Shown: piece after piece, positions 15,921-24,057 of the stretch | Numbering within the stretch: the stretch's first letter is position 1 | Layout: every line of letters begins with the position of its first letter | NCBI GenBank assembly: GCA_947475205.1 | Contig: CANJNG010000012.1 | Location: 1 to 45,208, forward strand | Direction of reading: 5' to 3' | Source: Bacteroidota bacterium | GTDB taxonomy: Bacteria > Bacteroidota > Bacteroidia > JAIBAJ01 | Length of the DNA: 45,208 nucleotides | Position numbers and translations under genes: made by a program | The notes under the pieces: model-generated | What the model was told of the DNA's origin: nothing | What the model saw: the letters and a program-made list of their open reading frames with translations, nothing else | Databases searched by the model: none

Positions 15921-18638
15921 ATGAAAAGAATTGCATTTGGCTTAACCGCTACCTTGCTTTTTGCGTGGTTTGGAGTATATGCTACTCATAACCGAGCCGG
16001 AGAAATTACCTACCGCACTCTTGGTGGGAATTGTCTGTCTTATGAAGTTACAGTTACTACCTACACTAAGAGCGAAGCGGTTGATCGGTGCGAAATAACC
16101 ATTTATTTTGGCGATGGTGATAGCTGTGTAGCTACACGAGCAAATGGCAGTCCTTCGCCACCAAGCGGCCCTTGTCCGTTTACTAATACACAGGGTTCTT
16201 GTGATCATTGTGGTGAATACTTAGCTGGCGATATAAAAAAGAATGTTTATGTATGCAATCACACCTATTCCGGACCTGGACATTTTACAATTTCTATGTA
16301 TGATGAGAACAGAAATGATGGAGTAGTCAATATTTTAAATTCTGTAAATGTCCCCTTTTACATAGAAACCGATTTATTTATCAATCCCTTGTTAGGGTGT
16401 AATAGTTCTCCAATTTTACTGAATCCGCCCATTGATAATGCTTGCACCAACATTTGCTTTTATCACAATGCCGGAGCTTACGACCCAGATGGCGATAGTC
16501 TTGCATATCGCATAGTGCCTTGCAGTGGAATTGATGGTGCCGACATTCCGAATAATCCTGGGCCATACAATGTGCAGATGGATCAAAGAACTGGAGATTT
16601 TGTTTGGTGCGTACCCACATCTTTAGGGGCCTTTAATTTTGCCTTCATAATTGAAGAATGGCGGACACTCCCTGGCTTTCCTGACACGGCTTACCTTGTA
16701 GGAAATGTGAAGAGAGATATGCAGGTAACCGTTATATCCTGCAATAATAAACCTCCAATTATTCAAGCACCCGATGAGATATGTGTTGAAGCCGGTGATA
16801 CCGTTAAGTTTACTGTAAAAGGAATTGACCCCGATGGCGATGAACTTACATTAACGGCAACTGGGGGGCCTCTATTGATTACAAATCATGCCACATTCCC
16901 TCAGCCCACTTATGGCGACAGTGTTGTGCAGCAAGATTTTGAATGGAAAACCGCCTGTAACCACGTTCAGCTAAATCCACACTTGATGTATTTCAGGGTA
17001 GAAGACGATGGCGGCCCTCAGAATATTGCCGTAATGCGTTTGGCGGCCTATCACACAACGGCTATAACAGTAGTTGGTCCAGAACCAATTATTACAAATG
17101 TTGACCCCATTGGTTCAAACATGAAAATTACTTGGCAGTCTAGTATTTGTTCCGAAGTGGTTAGCTATAAAATTTATCGCCGAATTGGAGACCCCGATTG
17201 GGAGCACGATATCTGCGAAACCGGAGTGCCTGCTTATACCGGCTATGTGTTACTGGATACAACTACTGGATTAAACAGCACAACATATATTGACAACAAC
17301 AATGGACTTGGCTTAGTTAGTGGTATCCTTTATTGCTATAGAGTTGTGGCTATTTTCCCCGATGGTGCCGAGAGTTATTCCTCTGACAAGCTATGTGCCA
17401 CTCTAAAAAAAGATATTCCTATTATTACAAACGTATCTATTTTCAATACTGATAATACATCAGGGGCTGATAGCGTTGTGTGGTCCAAACCAACAGAATT
17501 AGACACACTGGCTTTTCCCGGCCCATATCGTTACAATTTGTATCGGGCTACTGGAATAGGTGGTACAGATTTCCAACAAATTTGGACGCAATCTTACCCC
17601 ACATTCTATGGAATGAACGATAGCATTTTTGTGGAAAACACCGGATTGAACACCCAGTCAAATGCCTATCGTTATAAAATAGAATTGGTAAACGAAACCC
17701 CAGGATTGGCTTTTGATACTATTGGAAACACTAAGGCTTCATCGGTATTTTTGAAAACCACTGCGGGTGATAATCAAATTAAATTGACATGGGATTTAAG
17801 CGTTCCTTGGACAAACACTAAAGCATTTGTTTACCGAAAACTATCCACATCTTCTATGTTTGAATACTTAGATTCTACAATAACTGATAGCTATACCGAT
17901 ACTGGTTTGGCCAATGGCATAACCGTTTGTTATTATATAATTACACGAGGTTCATATAGTGCACCTTCAATCGACAGCATTTTGGATAATGTATCACAAA
18001 TTGCCTGCGATGCCCCTATAGATACAACCAAACCTTGTCAACCCGACTTAGCAGTAAATCCAAGTTGCGATGAGTTTCAAAACACCCTTTCGTGGGAAGA
18101 AAAAGTGGAAGAATGTGCCAGCGATGCACTGTATTATAAAGTGTATTACACTCCTACACTTGGTGGCGATTGGCAGTTGCTTTACACCACTGCTGATTTA
18201 AACGACACCACATACCTGCATCAGGATTTGATGGAATCCATTGCCGGATGCTATGCCATTTCAGCCGTTGATTCTTTTGCCAATGAAAGCAAACTCACCG
18301 ATTCTGTGTGTGTGGATAATTGTCCCGAATATGAGTTGCCCAATACTTTTTCACCCGATGGAGATGGGGTAAATGATTTGTTTAGCCCCATAGCTGGATG
18401 GAGATTTGTGAATAAAGCTGAAGTTAAAATATTCAATCGTTGGGGGAATCTAATCTTTGAAACCACAGAGCCTTCAATTGGCTGGAATGGTAAAATAAAA
18501 AATACTGGAGCAACCTGCACAGATGGGGTTTATTTCTATGTGTGCAAAGCACAAGAAGTGCATTTAGCCGGCTATGTAACCCGCGAACTAAAAGGCTTTA
18601 TTCATTTGTTTAGAAACGGAAAGGGAAGTAATAACTAA
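15921..18638 (+). CDS. type IX-secreted (type B) surface protein with fibronectin III-like domains
   Basis: Protein of 905 aa. A signal peptide (1-21, ending FGVYA) is followed by THNRAGEITYRTLGG, the same kind of N-terminal module as in the 1626-aa protein upstream. It contains CCHN-type Cys-rich stretches (GPCPFTNTQGSCDHCGEY) and DPDGDSLAYRI, a cadherin/Ig-like motif. From about 385 to 800 there are four fibronectin III-like domains (for example SYKIYRRIGDPDWE, LYRATG, AFVYRKL, YYKVYYTP). The C-terminal type B sorting domain has NTFSPDGDGVNDLF, IFNRWGNLIFET and WNGK. Probably exported to the cell surface by the type IX system. A -7-like TAATTTAG (15875-15882) is the best promoter candidate. 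Confidence 0.88.
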   Translation: MKRIAFGLTATLLFAWFGVYATHNRAGEITYRTLGGNCLSYEVTVTTYTKSEAVDRCEITIYFGDGDSCVATRANGSPSPPSGPCPFTNTQGSCDHCGEYLAGDIKKNVYVCNHTYSGPGHFTISMYDENRNDGVVNILNSVNVPFYIETDLFINPLLGCNSSPILLNPPIDNACTNICFYHNAGAYDPDGDSLAYRIVPCSGIDGADIPNNPGPYNVQMDQRTGDFVWCVPTSLGAFNFAFIIEEWRTLPGFPDTAYLVGNVKRDMQVTVISCNNKPPIIQAPDEICVEAGDTVKFTVKGIDPDGDELTLTATGGPLLITNHATFPQPTYGDSVVQQDFEWKTACNHVQLNPHLMYFRVEDDGGPQNIAVMRLAAYHTTAITVVGPEPIITNVDPIGSNMKITWQSSICSEVVSYKIYRRIGDPDWEHDICETGVPAYTGYVLLDTTTGLNSTTYIDNNNGLGLVSGILYCYRVVAIFPDGAESYSSDKLCATLKKDIPIITNVSIFNTDNTSGADSVVWSKPTELDTLAFPGPYRYNLYRATGIGGTDFQQIWTQSYPTFYGMNDSIFVENTGLNTQSNAYRYKIELVNETPGLAFDTIGNTKASSVFLKTTAGDNQIKLTWDLSVPWTNTKAFVYRKLSTSSMFEYLDSTITDSYTDTGLANGITVCYYIITRGSYSAPSIDSILDNVSQIACDAPIDTTKPCQPDLAVNPSCDEFQNTLSWEEKVEECASDALYYKVYYTPTLGGDWQLLYTTADLNDTTYLHQDLMESIAGCYAISAVDSFANESKLTDSVCVDNCPEYELPNTFSPDGDGVNDLFSPIAGWRFVNKAEVKIFNRWGNLIFETTEPSIGWNGKIKNTGATCTDGVYFYVCKAQEVHLAGYVTRELKGFIHLFRNGKGSNN

Positions 18639-18644
18639 GGCTTA

Positions 18645-19238
18645 ATGTTCACAGGAATTATTGAAACCACAGGCCAAATTACGGCTATCCACCCCGAAGG
18701 CACTAACCTCCATTTTACTCTTTCTTCGCCAATAAGCAAAGAATTGAAAATTGACCAAAGTGTTGCTCACAATGGAGCCTGCTTAACTGTTATAAAATGC
18801 GACGACCAATACCACACGGTTACTGCAATTGCTGAAACATCAGCTAAAACAAATCTCGGTTTTTGGAAAGTTGGCAGTAAGGTGAATCTTGAACGTTGTA
18901 TGCCGGCAAATGGACGGTTCGATGGCCACATTGTGCAAGGTCATGTTGATACTACTGGGAAATGTGCAAATATAGTGGAGATGAATGGTAGTTGGATTTT
19001 CAGCTTTTCACATCCCAATGAATCGAATTTTATTACCGTAGAAAAAGGCTCAATATGCATAAACGGCACCAGTTTAACCGTAGTTAATTCTGCTGCCGGA
19101 AGTTTCGATGTGGCGATAATTCCCTATACTTTTCACAATACTATTTTCAATACACTGAAAGTGGGCGATACCGTAAACTTAGAGTTTGATATAATTGGGA
19201 AATATGTGGAAAAGATGCTTGCCTTGCGGGATAAATAA
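18645..19238 (+). CDS. ribE: riboflavin synthase alpha chain
   Basis: Protein of 197 aa. Two tandem lumazine-binding domains each carry the ligand motif: NGACLTV in the first (1-97) and NGTSLTVV in the second (98-197). The start MFTGIIE is invariant in the family, and GHIVQGHVDTTG marks the domain junction. The enzyme dismutates two 6,7-dimethyl-8-ribityllumazine molecules to riboflavin. It begins six bases after the surface-protein stop, so it is probably co-transcribed despite the unrelated role. No FMN riboswitch is present upstream. Confidence 0.96.
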   Translation: MFTGIIETTGQITAIHPEGTNLHFTLSSPISKELKIDQSVAHNGACLTVIKCDDQYHTVTAIAETSAKTNLGFWKVGSKVNLERCMPANGRFDGHIVQGHVDTTGKCANIVEMNGSWIFSFSHPNESNFITVEKGSICINGTSLTVVNSAAGSFDVAIIPYTFHNTIFNTLKVGDTVNLEFDIIGKYVEKMLALRDK

Positions 19239-19267
19239 GGCTTTAAAAACTAAAACTAATAAAAGGG

Positions 19268-19672
19268 ATGACTTCCAAAATCACCTACACTCAAAATCTC
19301 CGCACCGAAGCTACACATCTCGATAGCGGAATTTCTATCATTACCGATGCTCCCAAAGATAATCAGGGCCTGGGGCAGGCTTTTTCTCCAACTGATTTAT
19401 TGGCTACTTCGCTCGGAAGTTGTATGTTAACCATAATGGGACTGAATGCCCGCACTAACGAAATGAACATTGACGGAACAGAGGCCGAAATCACCAAAAT
19501 TATGGCTGCATATCCCCGCAGAGTAGTGGAGATAGTGGTTAAAATAAAATTTCCTGACCGGAAATATTCCAATCAGGAAATGAAAATGTTAGAAATAGCT
19601 GCTCTAAACTGTCCGGTAGCCAAAAGTTTACATCCTGATATTAAACAGAACGTAAGTTTTATTTGGACTTAG
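19268..19672 (+). CDS. OsmC family peroxiredoxin-like protein
   Basis: Protein of 134 aa with both conserved cysteines of the OsmC/Ohr fold: Cys52 in SLGSCML and Cys115 in ALNCPVAKSLHP. Members reduce organic or inorganic hydroperoxides with thiol or lipoyl donors; which one applies here cannot be read. Full length for the compact YhfA-like branch. It lies 29 bases after ribE, probably in the same transcript, and its stop is one base from the convergent small lipoprotein gene. Confidence 0.88.
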   Translation: MTSKITYTQNLRTEATHLDSGISIITDAPKDNQGLGQAFSPTDLLATSLGSCMLTIMGLNARTNEMNIDGTEAEITKIMAAYPRRVVEIVVKIKFPDRKYSNQEMKMLEIAALNCPVAKSLHPDIKQNVSFIWT

Positions 19673-19673
19673 C

Positions 19674-19802
19674 CTACCCTTTATCCTCTACTACCTCGGT
19701 ATCTGCTTGACTGTAAGCAGGACAAGTTTGATGTGTGCGGCAAGAAACACCTGCCAAGGCTAAAACTGTTAAAGTTGTAAAGGTGATAATGGTCTTTCTC
19801 AC
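19674..19802 (-). CDS. small lipoprotein, 42 aa
   Basis: A short frame beginning with GTG (19800-19802) encodes 42 aa: a basic N terminus (MRKTIITF), a hydrophobic core (TTLTVLALAG) and the lipobox GVSC (Cys21), then RTHQTCPAYSQADTEVVEDKG. The mature peptide has only about 22 residues with one further Cys. An exact -7 box TATTTTTG on the minus strand (19824-19831) lies about 21 bases upstream of the GTG, which strongly supports it. Small lipoproteins with a CPAY segment occur in other Bacteroidota by my recollection; the function is unknown. It converges with the OsmC gene. Confidence 0.72.
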   Translation of the reverse strand: MRKTIITFTTLTVLALAGVSCRTHQTCPAYSQADTEVVEDKG

Positions 19803-19823
19803 GAGGGGGAATTTAATTTTTGA

Positions 19824-19831
19824 CAAAAATA
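19824..19831 (-). promoter_or_regulatory. Bacteroidota -7 box for the 42-aa lipoprotein
   Basis: On the minus strand TATTTTTG, an exact TAnnTTTG match, about 21 bases before the GTG start at 19802. Confidence 0.55.
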
Positions 19832-19949
19832 AGGTTTATCTTTATTTGATTTTGCAATAAATGCAGACTTTTAAACGAGATAATTAACAATTTGTTTTGA
19901 GAGAAAGGAAATATTGTTGCCACATTTTTTGATTAACCAAAATATCTCT

Positions 19950-19957
19950 TAGGTTTG
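19950..19957 (+). promoter_or_regulatory. Bacteroidota promoter with -33 TTG and -7 box
   Basis: TTG (19929-19931) and TAGGTTTG (19950-19957) are 18 bases apart, close to the standard spacing, 40 bases before the ATG at 19998. Confidence 0.6.
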
Positions 19958-19997
19958 TTCCGAAAATCTTCCCGTTTAACACATTAATTTTTTGTTA

Positions 19998-20819
19998 ATG
20001 AAAGCAGTTGCATCCTTAATAGCATGTTTGTTCATTTTGATTTCCGGTAGTTCAAATGCCCAGAAACTAATTGAAGTTTTAAATAAACCAGTTACCGTAA
20101 ATGGCCATATAACTATGGATGGCTATACCCGTAACTTTGTTGATATTCGTCTGCCTCGGGGTATTGTTGCTTACGCATATCGAATTTCTCTTTACAAGAT
20201 TGACGGCGTTAAAATGCCCGACAGGTTAATTGAATTGCTTAGTGCAGTGCCTATTGCCGAGCTTAAAGCAGGGTTAGATATTTCAAAATATGTGGTGACT
20301 AACCCCATTAAAGGCGGCGAAGTGGATTATTTCATCTTTACAAAAGCCAGCGAAGCCGACCACTTTTTCAATAAAGAGGATGAAATTTGGAAAGGCTGTA
20401 AATCGTTTCTGAATAGTGCAAGTACCTGTGTTTTGTCGGACGAATGCCTTGGAAGTCAATTTTTCTTTGGTTTCAGAAACAATAGTGGAGCAAAGGGATT
20501 GGATGTAAATTTAGAGTTAGTGGCAATTGTGGACGAAGACCAAGCCCTGATTAATCAATCGATGAGTGCTTATGAAATTAAGAATTCTTTAACTGCCGAT
20601 ATGGCCTTTCAACTAAGCACTGATGGTAAAAACTGGACTGATTACACAGTTCCTACGGGCAGTTCAGGGACGTATAACTACAATGAATCAACTATTTATT
20701 TTAAAATAAACAATGCCGGCGGTACACCACCAACCCAGTATAAAATCAATACTACCCAGAAGTATAAAATTTACTACAACGACACCAAGAAACGCTTAGA
20801 TTTAATGGGATATAAATAG
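19998..20819 (+). CDS. secreted protein of unknown function
   Basis: Protein of 273 aa with a signal peptide (MKAVASLIACLFILISGSSNAQ). I do not recognise a named domain. The first half looks like a compact beta-rich domain (FVDIRLPRGIVAYAYRISLYKID, VDYFIFTKASEADHFF, FFFGFRNNSGAKGLDVNLELVAIVDE) with cysteines in KGCKSF, STCVLSDECLG. The second half is a predicted beta-domain rich in Asn, Thr and Tyr, ending NTTQKYKIYYND. Strings like GLDVNLELVAIVDE recall an unnamed Bacteroidota family, from memory only. A TTG at 19992 is in frame but the ATG at 19998 fits better. It has its own promoter. Confidence 0.75.
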   Translation: MKAVASLIACLFILISGSSNAQKLIEVLNKPVTVNGHITMDGYTRNFVDIRLPRGIVAYAYRISLYKIDGVKMPDRLIELLSAVPIAELKAGLDISKYVVTNPIKGGEVDYFIFTKASEADHFFNKEDEIWKGCKSFLNSASTCVLSDECLGSQFFFGFRNNSGAKGLDVNLELVAIVDEDQALINQSMSAYEIKNSLTADMAFQLSTDGKNWTDYTVPTGSSGTYNYNESTIYFKINNAGGTPPTQYKINTTQKYKIYYNDTKKRLDLMGYK

Positions 20820-20948
20820 GTGTTTCAAGGGAAAAATATACCTAATCTCTAAGTTTAGAAACCAGTGAAATTGTTGATTAAATTTTAGTTCTGCCAAATT
20901 TCCCCTTTCTCTCTTTGCCTTACTTTGCCCCATAATTTAAAAACAAGA

Positions 20949-21911
20949 ATGTCAAAAATATTAGCTAATGATGGGATTGATTCGGTGGGGAAAGCCATGT
21001 TAGAGGCCGAAGGAATAACTGTAATCACAGAAAAAATTAAGCAAGAAAATCTTGCAAACGAACTTTTTGATGGCAATTACGATGGAATTGTCGTGCGAAG
21101 TGCCACCACTGTGCGGGCCGACATTATCGACACTTGCCCAAACTTAAAAGTAATTGGGCGTGCCGGAGTTGGAATGGATAATATTGATGTGAATTATGCC
21201 CAATCAAAAGGTAAAATGGTAATTAATACGCCCAACTCTTCCTCACAAAGTGTGGCCGAATTAGTGTTTGCACACTTTTATTCAGTTGCTCGTATGTTGC
21301 AGCTTTCGCATAAAGATATGCCATCTTCGGGAGCCGCTAAGTTCAACGATTTAAAGAAAACATACTCTGCCGGAGTGGAATTGAAAGGCAAAACGTTAGG
21401 CGTTATTGGCTTTGGACGAATAGGCCAAGCTGTGGCTAAAATTGGTATTGGAAGTGGAATGAAGATTTTGGCTTATGATCCATTTATTGAAACAGCTGCA
21501 TTAGATTTAGAATTTTTTGGAATCGGGAAAGTAAACGTAGAAATTACCACGGGTAGCTTTGATGAATTGATTGCCAAAAGCGATTTCATTACCATGCACG
21601 TTCCGCACAAAAGTGGAACGCCGGCTTTGATTGGAAAGGAAATACTTTCAAGAATGAAGCCGACTGCTATTTTGGTAAATGCTGCCCGAGGTGGCGTGGT
21701 GGACGAAGCGGCACTGCTCGATGCCATAAATAATAACCTAATTACCGGAGCCGGATTAGACGTTTTTGACAACGAACCCACCCCTTTGGAAAGTTTGCTA
21801 AACCATCCTAAAATATCCTGCACGCCGCATATAGGGGCTTCCACTGCCGAAGCACAGGAGCGAATTGGTGTGGAAATGGCCACTAAGTTGATAGAGTTTT
21901 TAAAGAAATAA
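20949..21911 (+). CDS. serA: D-3-phosphoglycerate dehydrogenase (short form)
   Basis: Protein of 320 aa, an NAD-dependent D-2-hydroxyacid dehydrogenase. The Rossmann motif GVIGFGRIG spans 151-159. The catalytic residues are Arg247 (NAARGGVVDE), Glu276 (FDNEP) and His294 (TPHIGAS). It oxidises 3-phosphoglycerate, the first step of serine synthesis. It lacks the C-terminal ACT or regulatory domains, as is common in Bacteroidota. The DUF1015 gene follows 12 bases later; this serA-DUF1015 order is typical and supports the serA call over other hydroxyacid dehydrogenases. An in-frame TTG at 20925 overlaps a -7-like TTACTTTG (20920-20927); the ATG at 20949 is preferred. Confidence 0.9.
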   Translation: MSKILANDGIDSVGKAMLEAEGITVITEKIKQENLANELFDGNYDGIVVRSATTVRADIIDTCPNLKVIGRAGVGMDNIDVNYAQSKGKMVINTPNSSSQSVAELVFAHFYSVARMLQLSHKDMPSSGAAKFNDLKKTYSAGVELKGKTLGVIGFGRIGQAVAKIGIGSGMKILAYDPFIETAALDLEFFGIGKVNVEITTGSFDELIAKSDFITMHVPHKSGTPALIGKEILSRMKPTAILVNAARGGVVDEAALLDAINNNLITGAGLDVFDNEPTPLESLLNHPKISCTPHIGASTAEAQERIGVEMATKLIEFLKK

Positions 21912-21923
21912 AATTAAGAACCT

Positions 21924-23150
21924 ATGGCACGGGTACTACCCTTCGCCGCTTACACCCCGCCACCCGAATTGGCGGCCAATGTGGCAAGTCGCTCTGTAGA
22001 ACATTATAGTAAGGCTCAATTAGCCGAAATCCAAACAGCTAATTTGCTGTCGTTTCTTAATATTATCAAGCCTGCGGTGGAGGATGAGGATAAAACTAAT
22101 ATCAGAAAGCGTTTTTTCGAAGGAATATTAAAAGGGCAGTTTAAAAAAGTAAAAAAACAGTGCTATTTTATCTACAGGCAAAGCATCGGCGATGTGTCCT
22201 ATGACGGAATTATTGCATTGGCCTCAGTTGCCGATTACGAAGCAGGGAAAATTAAGCTGCATGAGCAAACGCTTACGCATCGCGAAAATTTGTTAGCAGA
22301 ATATCTGGATAAAGTGAATCTCAATGCCGAACCGGTTTGCTTTACCTTTCCAAGAAGTCTAGCTTTAGAATCTATCTTAATCATGGTGCAACGGCGAAAG
22401 CCCTACCTTGATTTTGAGGAAACCGACAAAACAAGGCATCAGGTTTGGATGGCTCATGCCGAAGAGGAATTGAGTTTAATTTCGGATGCATTTAAAGAAC
22501 TTCCCGCAATCTATATTGCTGACGGTCACCACCGCTCGGCATCGTCGGTTAGGCTGGCTCAATTGCGAAGAAATAACCTTGCTCATCATCATGCCAATAG
22601 TTCGTCGGAGTTTTTTATGGGGATATTTTTTGCCGAAAACCAATTAAAGATTTTTGAATACAATCGGTTAGTGAAGAATATTGATGGGTTCTCATTAAAG
22701 GATTTACTAAAAAAGTTAGAAATCAACTTTCAGATTATCCCTCACAACAAAAACCCATTTGAACCGATGTATAATCACGAGTTTGGGATGTATTCCGAAG
22801 GGCAATGGTATGAATTGAATCTTAAAGCCAAAATTCAACTAGGCGATAACCCAGTTGAGAGCCTCGAACCGGAAGTGTTTAACCACTATATTTTAGCTCC
22901 CTGCTTTAATATTACCGACATTAAGACCGATAAACGCATTGGGTTTTTAAGTGGTAAAACTCCACTTGAAGAACTAAGTAAAAAGGTGGATAGCGGTAAA
23001 TATCAAGCGGCGTTTACGCTCTTTCCTGTGAGTGAGGCCGAGTTGTTTGCCGTAGCCGACCGTGGCCTGACAATGCCGCCTAAAAGCACTTGGGTAGAAC
23101 CAAAACTACTTAGCGGACTTACGGTGTATGATTTGGGCGAAAATGGTTAA
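21924..23150 (+). CDS. DUF1015 family protein
   Basis: Protein of 408 aa matching DUF1015 over its full length. Recognisable parts are the N-terminal LPFAAYTPPPEL, the region YFIYRQSIGDVSYDGIIALASVADYEAGKIKLHEQTLTHRE, the motif YIADGHHRSASSVRLA and the C-terminal AAFTLFPVSEAELFAVADRGLTMPPKSTWVEPKL. Family members are thought to be cytoplasmic and are often beside serA and serC; a role in serine metabolism is suspected from context and in a few organisms has been linked to a serine kinase-like function. The call of family is firm; the function is not. Confidence 0.9.
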   Translation: MARVLPFAAYTPPPELAANVASRSVEHYSKAQLAEIQTANLLSFLNIIKPAVEDEDKTNIRKRFFEGILKGQFKKVKKQCYFIYRQSIGDVSYDGIIALASVADYEAGKIKLHEQTLTHRENLLAEYLDKVNLNAEPVCFTFPRSLALESILIMVQRRKPYLDFEETDKTRHQVWMAHAEEELSLISDAFKELPAIYIADGHHRSASSVRLAQLRRNNLAHHHANSSSEFFMGIFFAENQLKIFEYNRLVKNIDGFSLKDLLKKLEINFQIIPHNKNPFEPMYNHEFGMYSEGQWYELNLKAKIQLGDNPVESLEPEVFNHYILAPCFNITDIKTDKRIGFLSGKTPLEELSKKVDSGKYQAAFTLFPVSEAELFAVADRGLTMPPKSTWVEPKLLSGLTVYDLGENG

Positions 23151-23213
23151 GTCATCAGTTAATTACTGGTTAATATTTATATTTAATTATTGCTTGAGAT
23201 ATTTGAATATGAA

Positions 23214-23221
23214 TAATTTTG
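23214..23221 (+). promoter_or_regulatory. Bacteroidota promoter for the KDKIKG lipoprotein
   Basis: TAATTTTG exactly matches TAnnTTTG, with a TTG at 23190-23192 (21-base spacer). The ATG lies at 23251. Confidence 0.6.
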
Positions 23222-23250
23222 CGGCTTAATTATTAATCAATACCAAAAAA

Positions 23251-23694
23251 ATGAAAAAAATCTTTTCAATCGTAATGGTTGCCGGACTTGGATTTCTGGT
23301 TGCCTGCGGCCCAAGCAAAGAAGAGCTTGAAGCCAAAGAAAAAGCACGTCAAGATAGCATTGCTGCCGTAGAAAAAACTCGTTTAGATTCTATTGCAATG
23401 GCCGATGCTATGAAAGCTACTCAAGACAGCCTTGCAGCAGCTATGGAAAAAATGAAACAAGACAGCATTGCTGCTGCCGAAGCTAAAGGCAAAGGTGGTG
23501 CTCGCAAGCCAAAACCTAAAAAAGAAGAACCAAAACCAGAGGTGAAGAAAGAAGAGCCTAAAGCAGGTAGCTTAAAAGATAAAATAAAAGGTTCTAGTGA
23601 TGGCACTAGTGGTGGAAGTCTGAAAGACAAAATCAAAGGTGATGAGAAGAAAGAAGGCGGCAGCTTAAAGGACAAAATTAAGAGCGGGAAATAA
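23251..23694 (+). CDS. Lys-rich repeat lipoprotein
   Basis: Protein of 147 aa with the lipobox FLVACG (Cys19). The mature part has two kinds of repeat. Residues 24-73 are a charged helix with four copies of a [RKT]xDS[IL]A motif (RQDSIAA, RLDSIAM, TQDSLAA, KQDSIAA), probably a coiled coil. After a Lys/Pro/Glu linker (PKPKKEEPKPEVKKEEPK) there are three copies of GSLKDKIKG (about 105, 122, 137). The order of helix, extended linker and basic tail suggests a periplasmic spacer that touches another envelope layer or polymer, but no function is known. It has its own promoter and a strong terminator. Confidence 0.82.
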   Translation: MKKIFSIVMVAGLGFLVACGPSKEELEAKEKARQDSIAAVEKTRLDSIAMADAMKATQDSLAAAMEKMKQDSIAAAEAKGKGGARKPKPKKEEPKPEVKKEEPKAGSLKDKIKGSSDGTSGGSLKDKIKGDEKKEGGSLKDKIKSGK

Positions 23695-23711
23695 TATAAA
23701 CAGTTGCACTT

Positions 23712-23755
23712 TTAACAAAAAAGGCCATTCAGTTTTGAATGGCCTTTTTTGTTAA
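23712..23755 (+). terminator. very strong hairpin terminator
   Basis: A perfect 19-bp stem: left arm 23712-23730 (TTAACAAAAAAGGCCATTC) with right arm 23737-23755, loop AGTTTT. It carries T6 downstream and A6 upstream, so it can work on both strands. Confidence 0.9.
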
Positions 23756-23852
23756 CCAAATAGGATGTCAATATTTCGAGTATCAGTGCAGTATTTGGCC
23801 CGTAAGAATACAAGGGCTATCATATTTAGCCTAATAAACTATACCATCACTT

Positions 23853-23885
23853 AGTTCAAATTAGTTACAAAAGACAATTTGAACT
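23853..23885. repeat. inverted repeat AGTTCAAATT / AATTTGAACT
   Basis: Perfect 10-base arms at 23853-23862 and 23876-23885 with a 13-base spacer. The left arm with two preceding bases (TTAGTTCAAATT) equals, on the opposite strand, part of the 7798-7826 palindrome. Confidence 0.55.
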
Positions 23886-23999
23886 CTATCGGTATTAATG
23901 CTCAAAGCGACAACTATTTCATGGAATACAGATAATACCTATCGTATTCTATCTTATGGGCAGAATTTTAATATTTTGGTTATCATAGGTGAAACGTAA

Positions 24000-24043
24000 T
24001 TAAAACAAAAAAGGCTACCCTTAGGTAGCCTTTTTTGTTTTAA
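24000..24043 (-). terminator. very strong hairpin terminator, bidirectional
   Basis: A perfect 20-bp stem: left arm 24000-24019 and right arm 24024-24043 around loop CTTA, core AAGGCTACC/GGTAGCCTT with A and T tracts on the two sides. It lies 15 bases after the stop of the EGF-like lipoprotein on the minus strand. Confidence 0.9.
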
Positions 24044-24057
24044 TACAAAAAGAGTTA

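Larger units (their letters stand above)
23695..24057. other. 363-bp convergent intergenic region holding two terminators and a motif island
   Basis: The region begins and ends with long perfect hairpins (23712-23755 and 24000-24043). Between them 244 bases carry AGGGCTATC (23813-23821) and an inverted repeat (23853-23862 with 23876-23885) but no gene that I can support. Confidence 0.7.

Noticed and set aside
18605-18650. Possible FMN riboswitch before ribE
   Set aside because: Only six bases separate the genes and no conserved FMN-aptamer segments are seen.
21473-21883. Minus-strand frame of 136 codons within serA
   Set aside because: Antisense shadow of conserved coding sequence; Ser/Ala/Ile-rich without a domain.
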